DNA of 64,000 nt, from positions 798,966-862,965 of the forward strand of contig CM040446.1 in NCBI GenBank assembly GCA_022749755.1, in the 5' to 3' direction. The notes below the pieces were generated by a model. The model was not told where the DNA came from, ran no database searches, and saw only the letters and a program-made list of their open reading frames with translations. Both the position numbers and the translations under genes were made by a program. Source of the stretch: Azadirachta indica (lineage: Eukaryota; Streptophyta; Magnoliopsida; Sapindales; Meliaceae). Each line of letters opens with the position of its first letter. Within the stretch, counting starts at the first letter, position 1. Below are positions 11,743 to 22,846 of the stretch, piece by piece.

Positions 11743-12152
11743 TTAGCACATGCAATGACAGAGATGTTTATTACCATCTTTTTTGCAGAGTGCTCCTTTG
11801 CATTCAGTGCTACAAAATTTCCAACATTTACCTGTATTAGAAGCATCATCCTTACCTGGCTCACAATGTCCCTGATCCGGATGGTTTCTACAGCATTTTG
11901 AAGCATTTACTTCTTTGCAACCTAAACATACACCCAAAATTTAAGAAAGAAAATTAATTATAATACATAAATCTAATTAATTAGTTTTTTCACTCAGCTA
12001 TTAATTAAAAACGAGATGTGATATATAGATATATATGTTTTTTAAATTTTTCAAGGAAAGAAAGTGAAAAAAAATAAGAACCAGAGAAACATACTTATGC
12101 TTAGCAAGAGGACTGCAACCAAAACGAATGAGAAAACTTTGATTTGAGCCAT
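11743..12152 (-). CDS. Defensin-like cysteine-rich secreted peptide, two exons
   Basis: Exon 1 is 12095-12152 (ATG at 12152; MAQIKVFSFVLVAV signal peptide, GT donor at 12094-12093). Exon 2 is 11743-11921 after a TTTAG acceptor. The joined reading frame is 78 residues. The intron splits the Ser20 codon, right at the signal-peptide boundary, as is typical of plant DEFL genes. The mature peptide is about 58 residues with 11 cysteines (21, 29, 30, 39, 52, 56, 60, 65, 74, 76, 78), including a C-x3-C-x3-C stretch and a CHCMC end; the odd number means one unpaired Cys or a dimer. It is the only intact member of three full-length copies. Secreted antimicrobial or signalling roles are both known in the superfamily; neither is shown here. 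Confidence 0.85.
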
Positions 12153-12237
12153 ATTGTCTGAACTAATAATTGCAAAGGACTTGCTTGCTAGCTAGCAATT
12201 TAATATTTTTGTATGAAAATAACTCGTCTTTGTGTAC

Positions 12238-12245
12238 TATTTATA
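12238..12245 (-). promoter_or_regulatory. TATA box of the intact DEFL gene
   Basis: TATAAATA on the minus strand, about 86 bp upstream of the ATG at 12152. It is conserved in both DEFL pseudogenes. Confidence 0.65.
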
Positions 12246-12259
12246 GTACTAGTGTGTAA

Positions 12260-13740
12260 TACAACAATGTAATATTAATAATTCAATGCAATATTAATAA
12301 TTCCTCTATGCGTAAAATAGCAAGGGATTAGTGAGTCAAACAAAAATTCCTTAAACAATACTTTCCTTTTTAATTTCTCCATTATTTGATTCCCTTGTGT
12401 ATGGAAAGAAATTTGCCATTATGAACTAAATTTTGATGATGTGGTCTTTATTATTATGTCTTATTTATTTAGAATTTTTACAATAAATTAAAATCTCTTT
12501 CTTGCCATATATTGCATATATGCAATTATTAAACATTGAATTCGCAAATAATTAAAGAAAAAAGGTAACTAATTTCCTGTAAAGCATGCATATAAATTAT
12601 ATATGCCTTTAAACTTAATTGATATGTATAAGATTCATTAATCATTATTGTTTACATTTATTTCCTATTCGACTCACAACTTCTACAACAAGAAATTTGG
12701 CTCTACAGCATACATATGAAGTTATATATGGTCAATTTGTAAAATTAAAAAATAAATTTTAAATTTTGGATTCTGGTCGAACATGGTCAGTTAAAAATTA
12801 AAAATTAATTAAAAAAAAGTAACGGTTAGGGAGTAAGATACGGCAATGATTAACCATAAAATTAAATATTTTATTGTCATAAAATATAAAACTAAAAATT
12901 GGATAATATACAATTTTTCTAAATTACAGTAGTATATATTGCAAGAAATTTTATTTTATATTTTAGCTTCACATGCACTATCAAAGTGACATTCATGTCA
13001 ATGTCATGATAAAACAAAAGGTAATAAGAGTGATATGTATTATTTGAAGTATTTAACTATATTGTATTATATATTGCTCGATCTACATCGATCCGAAGAG
13101 AACAAGAGTGGTTAAATAATATATTATTCAACAGAAAATAATCATTAAATTTCTAAAATCTCGTGAAGAACAATATATTTATCTAAAATACATTAATAAG
13201 GTAAATAATATTATTATCTTAATCATACATTAATGATTATAAATTTTATTGTAATTATTTGTAACAATACACAATAATTTTAAATATATATTGCTACAAA
13301 TAATTACAACACAATTTTAATTGCATAATAAAATTAAATAAAAGTAAATTATAAATAAATATCAATTTATTTTAGCATTGAGAGAATATATATCAACCTT
13401 TGATGAAATCCAATGCTGAAAAAAAAAATATATTAATAATATGAAGTGTAAAATAGCAGTATAAATTAATTTCTTCCAGCTTCCACAAGAGATCTACTGC
13501 TTCTAATTTTAATAGAAAACAACTAAATAATTCCTTTGTAGGTTAGTTTATCTGTTGAGAGAACTTGTAAATTTATTATTGAATTAATTTTTATAAAAAT
13601 TTAACTTGAAAGCATGCATAAATTAATTTAATTTATAGACATTATAAAGTTATTTCAACATATTTGACAATACATATTATTGCATGCTTTACATCGATGG
13701 TATATATGTTAATGCATAAGAACAAGGTTATCCTAGTTAA
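12260..13740. repeat. Intergenic; type A-associated flank repeat
   Basis: About 13190-13740 aligns with 2755-3040 and with 26470-26827 plus 31761 onward. It contains the CACAAGAGATCTACTGC block that precedes the A 3'-flank repeat. 12260-13190 holds nothing recognisable. Confidence 0.55.
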
Positions 13741-13912
13741 TTAATTTTTAGAACCAGAAACATCTAGACAATGTTCCCAAACTTTCTCACTCTTAGTAAA
13801 AACTTGTAACGGAGTGGTCTAATTGTGTCCAAAGAGGGATACAAGGACAAAATGATCATGGCAAAGTTTCCCAACAATAACAAGCTTTTTTACAACAAGT
13901 ATCAAAAAGTGA
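13741..13912 (-). pseudogene. Truncated type A prolamin-like relic
   Basis: The reverse complement covers the last 60 residues or so of the type A domain, from the TCC cysteine pair to the conserved stop. An extra A in the run after the cysteine pair (CCKKA instead of CCEKL) shifts the frame, and a TAG interrupts the sequence further on. It is cut off abruptly at about 13912, where a new copy of the A 3' flank begins, so the 5' half was lost at a unit junction. Confidence 0.8.
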
Positions 13913-14179
13913 TACATGACAAGATGGTATTCCTATTTAATTAATTTTGGGAAAACATCTAATTAATTCCTTTGTAGGTTAGTTTGCTTGTTGAGGAAAC
14001 TTGTAAATATATTTTTTAATAAATTATTATAAAAAATTAACTTGAAAGCATGCAAAAATTAATTAATTTATAGAAGTTATAATATTATTTCCATATATTC
14101 GAGAATATACATATTATTTCATGTTTTACACTGATCACATATATATGTTGATGCAGGAGAAGAAGGTATTCCTATTTAA

Positions 14180-14587
14180 TTAATTTTTAGAGTCAGAAAC
14201 ATTTACACAATATTCCCAAACTTTCTCACTCTTGGTGAAAACTTGTAACGGAGTGGTTTTATTGCGTATAAAGAGGGATATGAGGACAAAGCGATCGTGA
14301 CAAAGTTTTCCAGCAACAACAAGCTTTTCGCAACAAGTATTAGAGAGTGTTTGATTCCTATAAATCGTGGCAGCAAGATCTCTTCCACAGTGGTGTGATA
14401 AAGCATCTTCACATTTCTTGTAAAATACTTTAAGTTCTGGTGGTAGAGGCGCGTGCGCAGACACAGGTTTTTCTTCTATTTTATGTGAAGTACCAAACAC
14501 CGATGATATTGAAAACATCATCATCATTATCGTAAACCCAATAATCTTCATCATCATCGACTGATCAATTCCAATGTTGCTCACCAT
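14180..14587 (-). CDS. Prolamin-like secreted protein, type A copy 3
   Basis: 135 residues from the ATG at 14587; the upstream frame has only a TTG. The signal peptide reads MMMKIIGFTI then four Met, the shortest Met run in the set. The cysteine pattern and spacing match A1. The sequons are NQT at 78 and NKT at 109, whereas A1/A2 have NAT and NET. It is nearly identical to A4, differing at a few sites such as the Ile in the Met tract and RNKTT. It is divergent to B3 with 931 bp between starts. Confidence 0.85.
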   Translation of the reverse strand: MVSNIGIDQSMMMKIIGFTIMMMMFSISSVFGTSHKIEEKPVSAHAPLPPELKVFYKKCEDALSHHCGRDLAATIYRNQTLSNTCCEKLVVAGKLCHDRFVLISLFIRNKTTPLQVFTKSEKVWEYCVNVSDSKN

Positions 14588-14691
14588 GCTGCTTGCTAAC
14601 AACAGTATTTGTATGTATATATATTTTAGAAGTAGATGTTTTTCTTTTGTTTTTAATTGTTTGATGAGTAAAATGGTTGATAGCGATGCCG

Positions 14692-14698
14692 ATTTATA
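14692..14698 (-). promoter_or_regulatory. TATA box of A3
   Basis: CTATAAATC on the minus strand, about 110 bp upstream of the ATG. Confidence 0.6.
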
Positions 14699-15518
14699 GT
14701 GGGAGAAATGACATTAGTTTGTAAGATTTGAAAACGTATATATGCTAAATTTAATTAATTTGATAATAAAACTTCTAATTATTTATGAAAGTTGTAATTG
14801 AATTAATATATAATCCTCTTGACATTAAGAATTGAATTAATTACTAAAATAAAGGGTTGAAACACATTAAAATTCATACTTTTCTTTTTCATCTTTGACC
14901 ATGTTTGTCAAATTTTTTAAATATGATTATTGAGATATAAAATTATATATTGACTTTATATGAGCATAAGATACATAATTTTTTCTACCTACATCCCGCG
15001 CTTAAATCATAATTAGTTTCAAATCAATGACCCAATTGAATTCTAAATTTCGGTCTTATTAAAGTTTTATGTGAAATTACCTATTCAATTCTATGGTTAT
15101 CGGAACAAAAATAATGTTTTGAAAATACTATTTTTAAAAAAGTAAAAACATGTTTGACAGTTTTGTTAAAAAATAATTTAAAAAAACTAATTCAATACTT
15201 TGTTTGATAATATTTATTACAATAGTTTGTGTATAATCTATTGCATAAAGAGTGAGTTTATTTAGATTCCAAAATTTTTCTAAATACTCATATTTTAATA
15301 AAAAAATTTATTATAGAAAATACTCGTTATATAATTTACTATTTGGGATACATGCAACTTGGCCTATACATGTGCATTAAATATAACTATCTACCTTAAA
15401 TCTAAACAATTTCTCTTTAATATCAAAGTTAATTTATTATATTTTATAATCATTGATATAAGGAATACACTAATTGTAAGCTTTCATATTTGGGACAAAG
15501 AATTTACACTCAACCAAA

Positions 15519-15890
15519 ATGTCTCAAGCGAGCTTGATAGAGTTGATCCTTGCATGTTCAATATTCATAAAGGTTGCTCTAGGTGCAGGAACTAAACTAA
15601 CTAAATCGTTGTTCCCACCATTGTTTGGACGTGATGATCATGCAACTGCTAAGAAGTGTCTGTCAACTTTCAAAAGTGTCCGTGTTTGCGTAGAAGAGGT
15701 CATAACCTCATTCCTAAGCCATTGAATCCAATTGATAGGCAGTGCTGCTTGTTGCAAGGCCTTTAGTGAATTTGGTAACAAATGCTGGCCTAAGGTTTTT
15801 CCTTTTGACCTTTTCTTCACTTTACTGCCTAAGAATCATTGTGCCCAAATCATGAAAAATGCTTCGCCATCGGCATTCTCCAAAAACTAA
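15519..15890 (+). pseudogene. Prolamin-like type B copy 3, single premature stop
   Basis: It begins at ATG 15519 (MSQASLIELILACSIF) and the frame is continuous for 124 codons to TAA at 15888-15890, except for one TGA at 15723-15725. There the paralogues have CGA or CAA (SHR/SHQ), so a single C-to-T change explains it. The downstream six-cysteine domain is otherwise complete (ACCKAF, KCWPKVFPFD, HCAQIM). This copy lacks the +1 insertion of B1 and B2. It is the least damaged B copy with a start codon and could be a segregating null allele. Confidence 0.88.
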
Positions 15891-16326
15891 AAGTACAATT
15901 AATCACTTTAATTTATAACTGCAGTTGCTGGATCTTTTCATCAACGATAGTCACCATAAATTTACTAGAATTAATTAAAACACTTTTAGCTTCATTATTT
16001 TCATGTTATGAGTTCGATTTATGTTATAGAATGAAAATGAATAATTAAATATTGACACAATAACTTTGTCTAGTCGTGGTGCTTTATTTTTCTCCCATTA
16101 ATTTTTCTCTAGCTTGCTTCCTGTGTTCAATTTTCTAACACATTAGTTATTATTTATTTCATGCCTTTTTTGCTGAAGATGGATCCTTGTACCCATCCTA
16201 GCATATAATGTACAAACTATTATACATATTGATAGTATATGTTATATTATTTTTATTGATATTAAAATATTGTAATTTTTTTATTTAAAAATATGTAGAT
16301 AAAATTGAGAAAAAAATCATCAGTCA

Positions 16327-16440
16327 TTAACACATACAATGACATTGATGATTATTACCAACTTGTTAGCAAATACCTCCTCTGCATTCGGTGATACTAT
16401 AACTCCAACATTTACCATTATTTGGATCATCATCTTATAT
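16327..16440 (-). pseudogene. Defensin-like exon 2 fragment
   Basis: Same fragment as at 5651-5765: DDPNNGKCWSYS, TECRGGIC, a TAA, then QCHCMC and the natural stop. One cysteine is changed to Ser. It is part of A/B unit 3. Confidence 0.75.
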
Positions 16441-16741
16441 TGTTGCACGCTTTACATGGATCATAAATATGTTGATGCATGACAAAAAGGTAATCCTATT
16501 TAATTAATTTTTGGAAAACATCTAATTAATTCCTTTGTAGGTTAGTTTATTTGTTGAGGAAACTTGTAAATGTATTTTTGAATTAATTATTATAAAAATT
16601 AACTTGAAAGCACGCAAAAATTAATTAATTTATAGAAGTTAGAATATTATTCCAATATATTCGAGAATATATATATTATTCCATGTTTTACACTGATCAC
16701 ATATATATGTTGATGCAGGAGAAGAAGGTATTCCTATTTAA

Positions 16742-17149
16742 TTAATTTTTAGAGTCAGAAACATTTACACAATATTCCCAAACTTTCTCACTCTTGGTGA
16801 AAACTTGTAACGGAGTGGTTTCATTGCGTATAAAGAGGGATATGAGGACAAAGCGATCGTGACAAAGTTTTCCAGCAACAACAAGCTTTTCGCAACAAGT
16901 ATTAGAGAGTGTTTGATTCCTATAAATCGTGGCAGCAAGATCTCTTCCACAGTGGTGTGATAAAGCATCTTCACATTTCTTGTAAAATACTTTAAGTTCT
17001 GGTGGTAGAGGCGCGTGCGCAGACACAGGTTTTTCTTCTATTTTATGTGAAGTACCAAACACCGATGATATTGAAAACATCATCATCATCATCGTAAACC
17101 CAATAATCTTCATCATCATCGACTGATCAATTCCAATGTTGCTCACCAT
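16742..17149 (-). CDS. Prolamin-like secreted protein, type A copy 4
   Basis: 135 residues from the ATG at 17149. Five-Met run in the signal peptide (17078-17092 on the plus strand). It has six cysteines as in A1, with sequons NQT and NET. It is almost identical to A3, including about 900 bp of shared upstream sequence, so the duplication or conversion is recent. It is divergent to B4, with 1142 bp between starts. Confidence 0.85.
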   Translation of the reverse strand: MVSNIGIDQSMMMKIIGFTMMMMMFSISSVFGTSHKIEEKPVSAHAPLPPELKVFYKKCEDALSHHCGRDLAATIYRNQTLSNTCCEKLVVAGKLCHDRFVLISLFIRNETTPLQVFTKSEKVWEYCVNVSDSKN

Positions 17150-17252
17150 GCTGCTTGCTAACAACAGTATTGTGTGTATATATATTTTAGAAGTAGATGT
17201 TTTTCTTTTGTTTTTAATTGTTTGATGAGTAAAATGGTTGATAGCGATGCCG

Positions 17253-17259
17253 ATTTATA
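17253..17259 (-). promoter_or_regulatory. TATA box of A4
   Basis: CTATAAATC on the minus strand, about 108 bp upstream of the ATG. Confidence 0.6.
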
Positions 17260-18291
17260 GTGGGAGAAATGACATTAGTTTGTAAGATTTGAAAACGTAT
17301 ATATGCTAAATTTAATTAATTTGATAATAAAACTTCTAATTATTTATGAAAGTTGTAATTGAATTAATATATAATCCTCTTGACATTAAGAATTGAATTA
17401 ATTACTAAAATAAAGGGTTGAAACACATTAAAATTCATACTTTTCTTTTTCATCTTTGAACATGTTTGTCAAAATTTTTTAAATATGATTATTGAGATAT
17501 AAAATTATATATTGACTTTATATGAGCATAAGATACATAATTTTTTCTACCTACATCCCGCGCTTAAATCATAATTAGTTTCAAATCAATGACCCAATTG
17601 AATTCTAAATTTCGGTCTTATTAAAGTTTTATGTGAAATTACCTATTCAATTCTATGGTTATCGGAACAAAAATAATGTTTTGAAAATACTATTTTTAAA
17701 AAAGTAAAAACATGTTTGACAGTTTTGTTAAAAAATAATTTAAAAACTAATTCAATACTTTATTTGATAATATTTATTACAATAGTTTGTGTATAATCTA
17801 TTGTATAACAAGTGAGTTTATTTATATCCTAAAATTTATCTAAACATTTATATTTTAATAAAATATTTATTACAGAAAATATTTGTTATATAATTTACTA
17901 TTAGGGATAATTTTAAAAGATAAAAACATTAAATTATTAAGATATTTGTTCATTCAGATTTAAGTGAAAATTTTTAATTTAATTATATTCAGATATTTTT
18001 ACCAAATATTCAGATATAAATTTAAAAATAAACGACTCTTAAACATTTGAATAATTACATTCAAATTTAAACCAAGAAAACGAACAACCCCTTATCCGAT
18101 ACATGTGAATTTACTCTTTAAACGCATATTAAATAGAACTATCTACCTTAAATCTAAATAATTTCTCTTTAATATCAATGTTAATTTATTATCTTTTATA
18201 ATCATTGATATAAGAAATTTATACACACTCAAATCAACAACACCAAGTGTAAGCTTTGGTATTTAGGACAAAAAATTTACACTCAACCAAA

Positions 18292-18660
18292 ATTTCTCAA
18301 GCGAGCTCGATAGAGTTGATCCTTGCACGTTCAATATTCATAAAGGTTGCTCCAGGTGCAGGAACTGAACAAACTAAATTGTTGTTCCCACCACTGTTTG
18401 GACGTGATGATCAAGCAGCTGCTGAGAAGTGTCTGTCAACTTTAAGAAGTGTCCATGATTGTGTAGAAAAGGTCATAACCTCATTCCTAAGCCACCAAAT
18501 CGAATTGACAGGCAATGCTGCTTGTTGCAAGGCCTTCAATGAATTTGATTACAAATGTTGGCCTGAGGTTTTTCCTTTCGACCTTTTCTTCCCTCTATTG
18601 CTTAAGAATGATTGCACCCAGATCTTGAAAAATGCTTTGCCATCGTCATTCTCTAAGTAA
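18292..18660 (+). pseudogene. Prolamin-like type B copy 4, start codon lost
   Basis: A full-length frame of 122 residues with all six cysteines (EKCLSTL, HDCVEKV, ACCKAF, KCWPEVFPFD, DCTQIL) and no internal stop. The position of the initiator Met is ATT (18292-18294) instead of ATG, and no other in-frame ATG follows. The frame extends upstream to a TTG at 18256, which is 5' untranslated sequence in the relatives. The product could only be made from a non-AUG start or after splicing to an upstream exon, for which there is no sign. It shares ATT and a long upstream spacer with B2 but lacks the B1/B2 frameshift. It is the best-preserved B domain and may have lost function recently. Confidence 0.75.
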
Positions 18661-19099
18661 TAAAAGTACAATTAATCACTTTAATTTATAACTGCAGTTG
18701 TTGGATCTTTTCATCAAGGATAGTCACCATAAATTTACTAGAATTAATTAAAATATTTTTAGCCTCATTATTTTCATGTTACGAGTTCGATTTATGTGAT
18801 AGAATGAAAATGAATCATTAAATATTGACTGGGTTTTCCCTTCTTTTAATCTAGTCGTCGTGGTTAATTTTGTCTCCCATTAATTTTTCTCTAGCTTGCT
18901 TCACGTGTTCAATTTTCTAACACATTACTTATTATTTATTTCGTGCCTTTTTGCTGAAGATGGATCCTTGTACCCATCCTGGCATATAATGTGCAAACTA
19001 TTATACATATTGATGGTATAAATTATATTATTTTTATTGATATTACAATATTGAAATTTTTTATTTAAAAATATATAGATAAAATAAAAAAAAAAATCA

Positions 19100-19215
19100 T
19101 TAGTCATTAACCATACAACGACTCTGATGATCATTACCAACTTGTTTGCAAATACCTCCTCTGCATTTGGTGATACAATAACTCCAACATTTGCCATTAT
19201 TTGGATCTTCACCTT
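19100..19215 (-). pseudogene. Defensin-like exon 2 fragment without internal stop
   Basis: Encodes EDPNNGKCWSYC, TKCRGGICKQV, then a changed C-terminus (SRCMVND) before TAA. Unlike the fragments at 5651 and 16327 it has AAA where they have TAA. It lacks exon 1, the acceptor and the first four cysteines, so it is not a functional gene by itself. It is the form closest to the ancestral fragment at that codon. Confidence 0.7.
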
Positions 19216-19520
19216 ATATTGTTGCATGCTTTACATGCATCATATATATGTTGATGCATGATAAGAAGGTAATGCTATTTAAGTAATTTTTGGAAAACAT
19301 CTAATTAATTCTTTTGTAGGTTAGTTTATTTGTTGAGGAAACTTGTAAATTTATTTTTGAATTAATTATTATAAAAATTAACTTGAAAGCATGCAAAAAT
19401 TAATTAATTTATAGAAGTTATAATATTATTCCAATATATTCGAGAATATATATATTATTGCATGTTTTACATTGATCACATATATATGTTGATGCATGAG
19501 AAAAAGGTATTCCTATTTAA

Positions 19521-19928
19521 TTAATTTTTAGAACCAGAAACATCTACACAATGTTCCCAAACTTTCTCACTCTTGGTGAAAACTTGTAATGGAGTGGTTT
19601 CATTGCGTATAAAGAGGGATATGAGGACAAAGCGATCGTGACAAAGTTTTCCAGCAATAACAAGCTTTTCGCAACAAGTATCAGAGAGTGTTCGATTCCT
19701 ATAAATCATGGCAGCAAGATCTCTTCCACAGTGGTGTGATAAAGCATCTTCACATTTTTTGTAAAAGAGTCTAAGTTCTGGTGGTAGAGGTGCGTGTGCA
19801 GACACAGGTTTTTCTTCTATTTTATGTGAAGTACCAAACACCAATGATATTGACAACATCATCATCATCATTATAAACCCAATACCCTTCATCATCATCG
19901 ATTGATCAACTCCAATACTGCTCACCAT
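19521..19928 (-). CDS. Prolamin-like secreted protein, type A copy 5
   Basis: 135 residues from the ATG at 19928 (MVSSIGVDQSMMMKGIGF). The Met run is five long. It has the same six cysteines, with sequons NRT and NET. It is the most distinct of the five (LRLFYKK, LAAMIYR, KLVIAGK). No B gene lies to its right: the divergent spacer continues into sequence shared with 32880-33340 and 39960-40700. The A4-A5 period (2779 bp) exceeds A3-A4 by 217 bp because of the long B4 spacer. Confidence 0.85.
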   Translation of the reverse strand: MVSSIGVDQSMMMKGIGFIMMMMMLSISLVFGTSHKIEEKPVSAHAPLPPELRLFYKKCEDALSHHCGRDLAAMIYRNRTLSDTCCEKLVIAGKLCHDRFVLISLFIRNETTPLQVFTKSEKVWEHCVDVSGSKN

Positions 19929-20031
19929 GATGCTTGCTAATAGTAATATTGTATGTATATATATTTTAGAAGTAGATGTTTTTCTTTTTCTTTTAATTGT
20001 TTGATGAATAAAATGGTTGATAGGGATGCCG

Positions 20032-20038
20032 ATTTATA
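20032..20038 (-). promoter_or_regulatory. TATA box of A5
   Basis: CTATAAATC on the minus strand, about 108 bp upstream of the ATG at 19928. Confidence 0.6.
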
Positions 20039-20449
20039 GTAGGAGGAATGACGTTAGTTTGTAAGATTTGAAAACGTATATATATGCTAAATTTAATTAA
20101 TTTGATGGTAAAACTTCTAATTATTTATGAAACTTATCTTTGAATTAATAATACTCGAGATCTATTGCATTAATAACTATAATACAGAGTTGAAAGGCAT
20201 TCAAATTCATACTTATTTTTTTTAATCTCTTAACATGGTTGCAAATTTTTTAAAACATAATTATCAAGATATTAAGTTATATATTGACTTTGTATGAACA
20301 AAAGATATATACAAACGTAAGATACATAATTTTTTTACAGTTATGTCGCGTTTAAATAATAATTTAAATAAACCTTTCACAAAGAGTGATTTATACCCAT
20401 AAATAATAAGACGGTCACATACTTTGTGTATTCTGAAGCTCTAACTGAT

Positions 20450-21640
20450 GTCCCTTGATTGGGTGGCATAAAAATAATGTTTTGAAGATAATATTTTTAA
20501 AATTAAAAAATGTGTTTGATAGCTTTGATAAAAAAAATAGTTTACTAGGCAATTCAATTCTTTATTGTCTAATATTTGTTAAAATAGTTTGTATATAATC
20601 AATTTTTAAGTTCTATTATATAAAGAGTGAGTCTATTTATATCCTCAAATTTATTCTAAACACTCATATTTTAATAAAAAAAGAATTTATCACAAAAAAT
20701 ATTCATTATATAATTTACTATTAACGGTACAACCGAGGCCATGTGAATTTACTCTTCAAATTCATATTAAATATATTTGTCTACTATAAATCTAGATAAT
20801 TTCTCTTTAATATCAAATTAATTTATCGCATTTTCTTATAATAATTGACATAAGGAAAAAAATCAACATTTAGGATGATTTAAATGACAAATTTGTTTAA
20901 AAAATTATATATCACATAAATTATGGAAACATTTCTCAATTACTAAAATTTCAATTAAACTTGAAATTTTATTTTAATATATAAAAATGTACTTAGGTAT
21001 GATGAACTTTTTTTATGGATGTATGTAAACAAATTAAGATACATAATTAAAAGAGTTTAGTTCAGGGCTATCTAGGCACTTAGCGGGTATAAAATAAACT
21101 TTAACGGTCTACAAGTAAAAAGAGTGTTTAGAGTAAATTTTGGTATGTAAATAGGTTGACCCTAAATCCTAATATAAATAAGTAGTCAATTTTAAATACT
21201 TTATTACATTTTAAAAATAAACATATAGTAGTTGAATCTCAATTGTTTTATTAGTTATATCTACTTGATATTTTACAAGTAATTCAATAATAAATAAGAG
21301 CGCTTAGTTGATTTTAATATAAAATTGTTATTAAAGACGACTTACTAATTTGGATTTGTCTTTAATTCTAATGAATTGATTTTTGAATTGGACCGAAATT
21401 ATTTGTTGGACTTGTTACTTAGGAAAATGAATATTAGTCTTAGGCTCATTTTGGAATTTATCTCTTTCTTTTCCATCAATTTTTTTGTCTTTAATGTAGG
21501 CCTAACTTTTGAAGTTGTCTAACAAATGGGATAATAATTTATCCGACTTGTCCAATATAAAGTCTGAAATTAAAACCCAACATAATATGTTCATATATTG
21601 ATTTCATAAATTTTCAGGAATCCTTGCAAGATTTTAAGCG
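20450..21640. repeat. Intergenic block shared by three places in the window
   Basis: This spacer aligns with about 32500-33340 and 39600-40860. Its left part resembles the A/B promoter region (for example TATATAAAGAGTGAGT and ATAATTTACTATTA), but no B coding sequence follows. Its right part leads into the DEFL 3' flank. It probably reflects an older unit order A - spacer - DEFL without B. Confidence 0.55.
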
Positions 21641-22357
21641 ATAATTAATATTGGCAAATATATATAATAAAGCAGAAAAAGATAGATATAAAAATTAATG
21701 GCTTCATATTGTGAGACTAATTAATTAATTAAAAATTTTATGGGCCATTGTTAACAAAAAATATGTAATTAAAATTTTCCTAATAATTTATTTGTTTCAT
21801 TGTGTAAGAATACCTTCAAAGAAAATTTTAGTTCATGTCTATTTTTGAAGTAAATATTTAAAACACTTTAAGAGATTTTCACCGAAAAGAAAAAAAACTC
21901 CGCAAAATCAATTTCTTAAGATACTATAAAACTTAATAAATGGATATTCTTTTCTAATCAACATACATATTGCTAGCAAGTAATATATATTATTGATTTT
22001 AACTATCTAAATTAGCTCGTAACTACTTGATTTGTAGATCGTGTGTATAAAAACTACACCCTTATAATAAGAGTATGATAAAACTTTCTTTAATAAAGAT
22101 TTTATAGTATATTCAATAAATTAAACATATATATTAAATTAGATATTTGGTTTTAATTTGTTTATTTATTTGGTTCTATTGCTTAATTATTTTATATTCT
22201 TAACAAGGATGTCAACACATGGAATTAGTTTTGCAAGAAGAAATTAATGCCAAAGATTGAGTCATATAGTAACTATTATCAATCTCGTCTCCATTGATTG
22301 AAAATTTTATTGATATTACATCCTAATTAACTTTTTTCTAAAATTAAAAAGAAATTA

Positions 22358-22761
22358 TTAGCCCATACAATGACAAACGTGTTTATTACCATCGTTTTTA
22401 CAGAGTGCTCCTTTACATTCAGTATTACAAAATTTCTAACATTTACCTGTATTAAGAGAATTATCCTTACTCGGCTCTCAATATCTTTGATTCGGATGGT
22501 TTCTACAGCATTTTGAACCATTCACTTCTTTACAACCTGAACGTATACCCAAATTTTAAGAAAGAAAATTAATCATAGTTTATACAATCTAATTAATTAG
22601 TTTTATCGATCAACCATTAATTAGAAACAAAAGATATACACACATATGTTTTGAAATAGTAGACGAAAAGAAAGTGAGAAAAATGAGAATGAAACAAACA
22701 TACTAATGCTTAGCAAGAGGACTGTAATGAGAACGATTGAGAAAACTTTGATTTGAGCCAT
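22358..22761 (-). pseudogene. Defensin-like pseudogene, two exons, two stops (DEFL-psi3)
   Basis: Exon 1 is 22704-22761 (58 nt; MAQIKVFSIVLITV) with an intact GT donor. Exon 2 is 22358-22536 (179 nt) after a TTCAG acceptor. Both lengths equal those of the intact gene. Exon 2 has TGA after RY and TAG in place of the Trp of the KCW motif, and the last Cys is replaced by Gly. The first cysteines, including the CC pair, are kept. It is a separate decay path from DEFL-psi1. Confidence 0.82.
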
Positions 22762-22838
22762 ATTGTTTGAACTAATAATTGCAAAGGGCTTGCTTATTGT
22801 TTAATGTTTTTGGGTGAAAATAACATGTCATTGTGCAC

Positions 22839-22846
22839 TATTTATA
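22839..22846 (-). promoter_or_regulatory. TATA box of DEFL-psi3
   Basis: TATAAATA on the minus strand at the same distance from the ATG as in the other DEFL copies. Confidence 0.55.
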
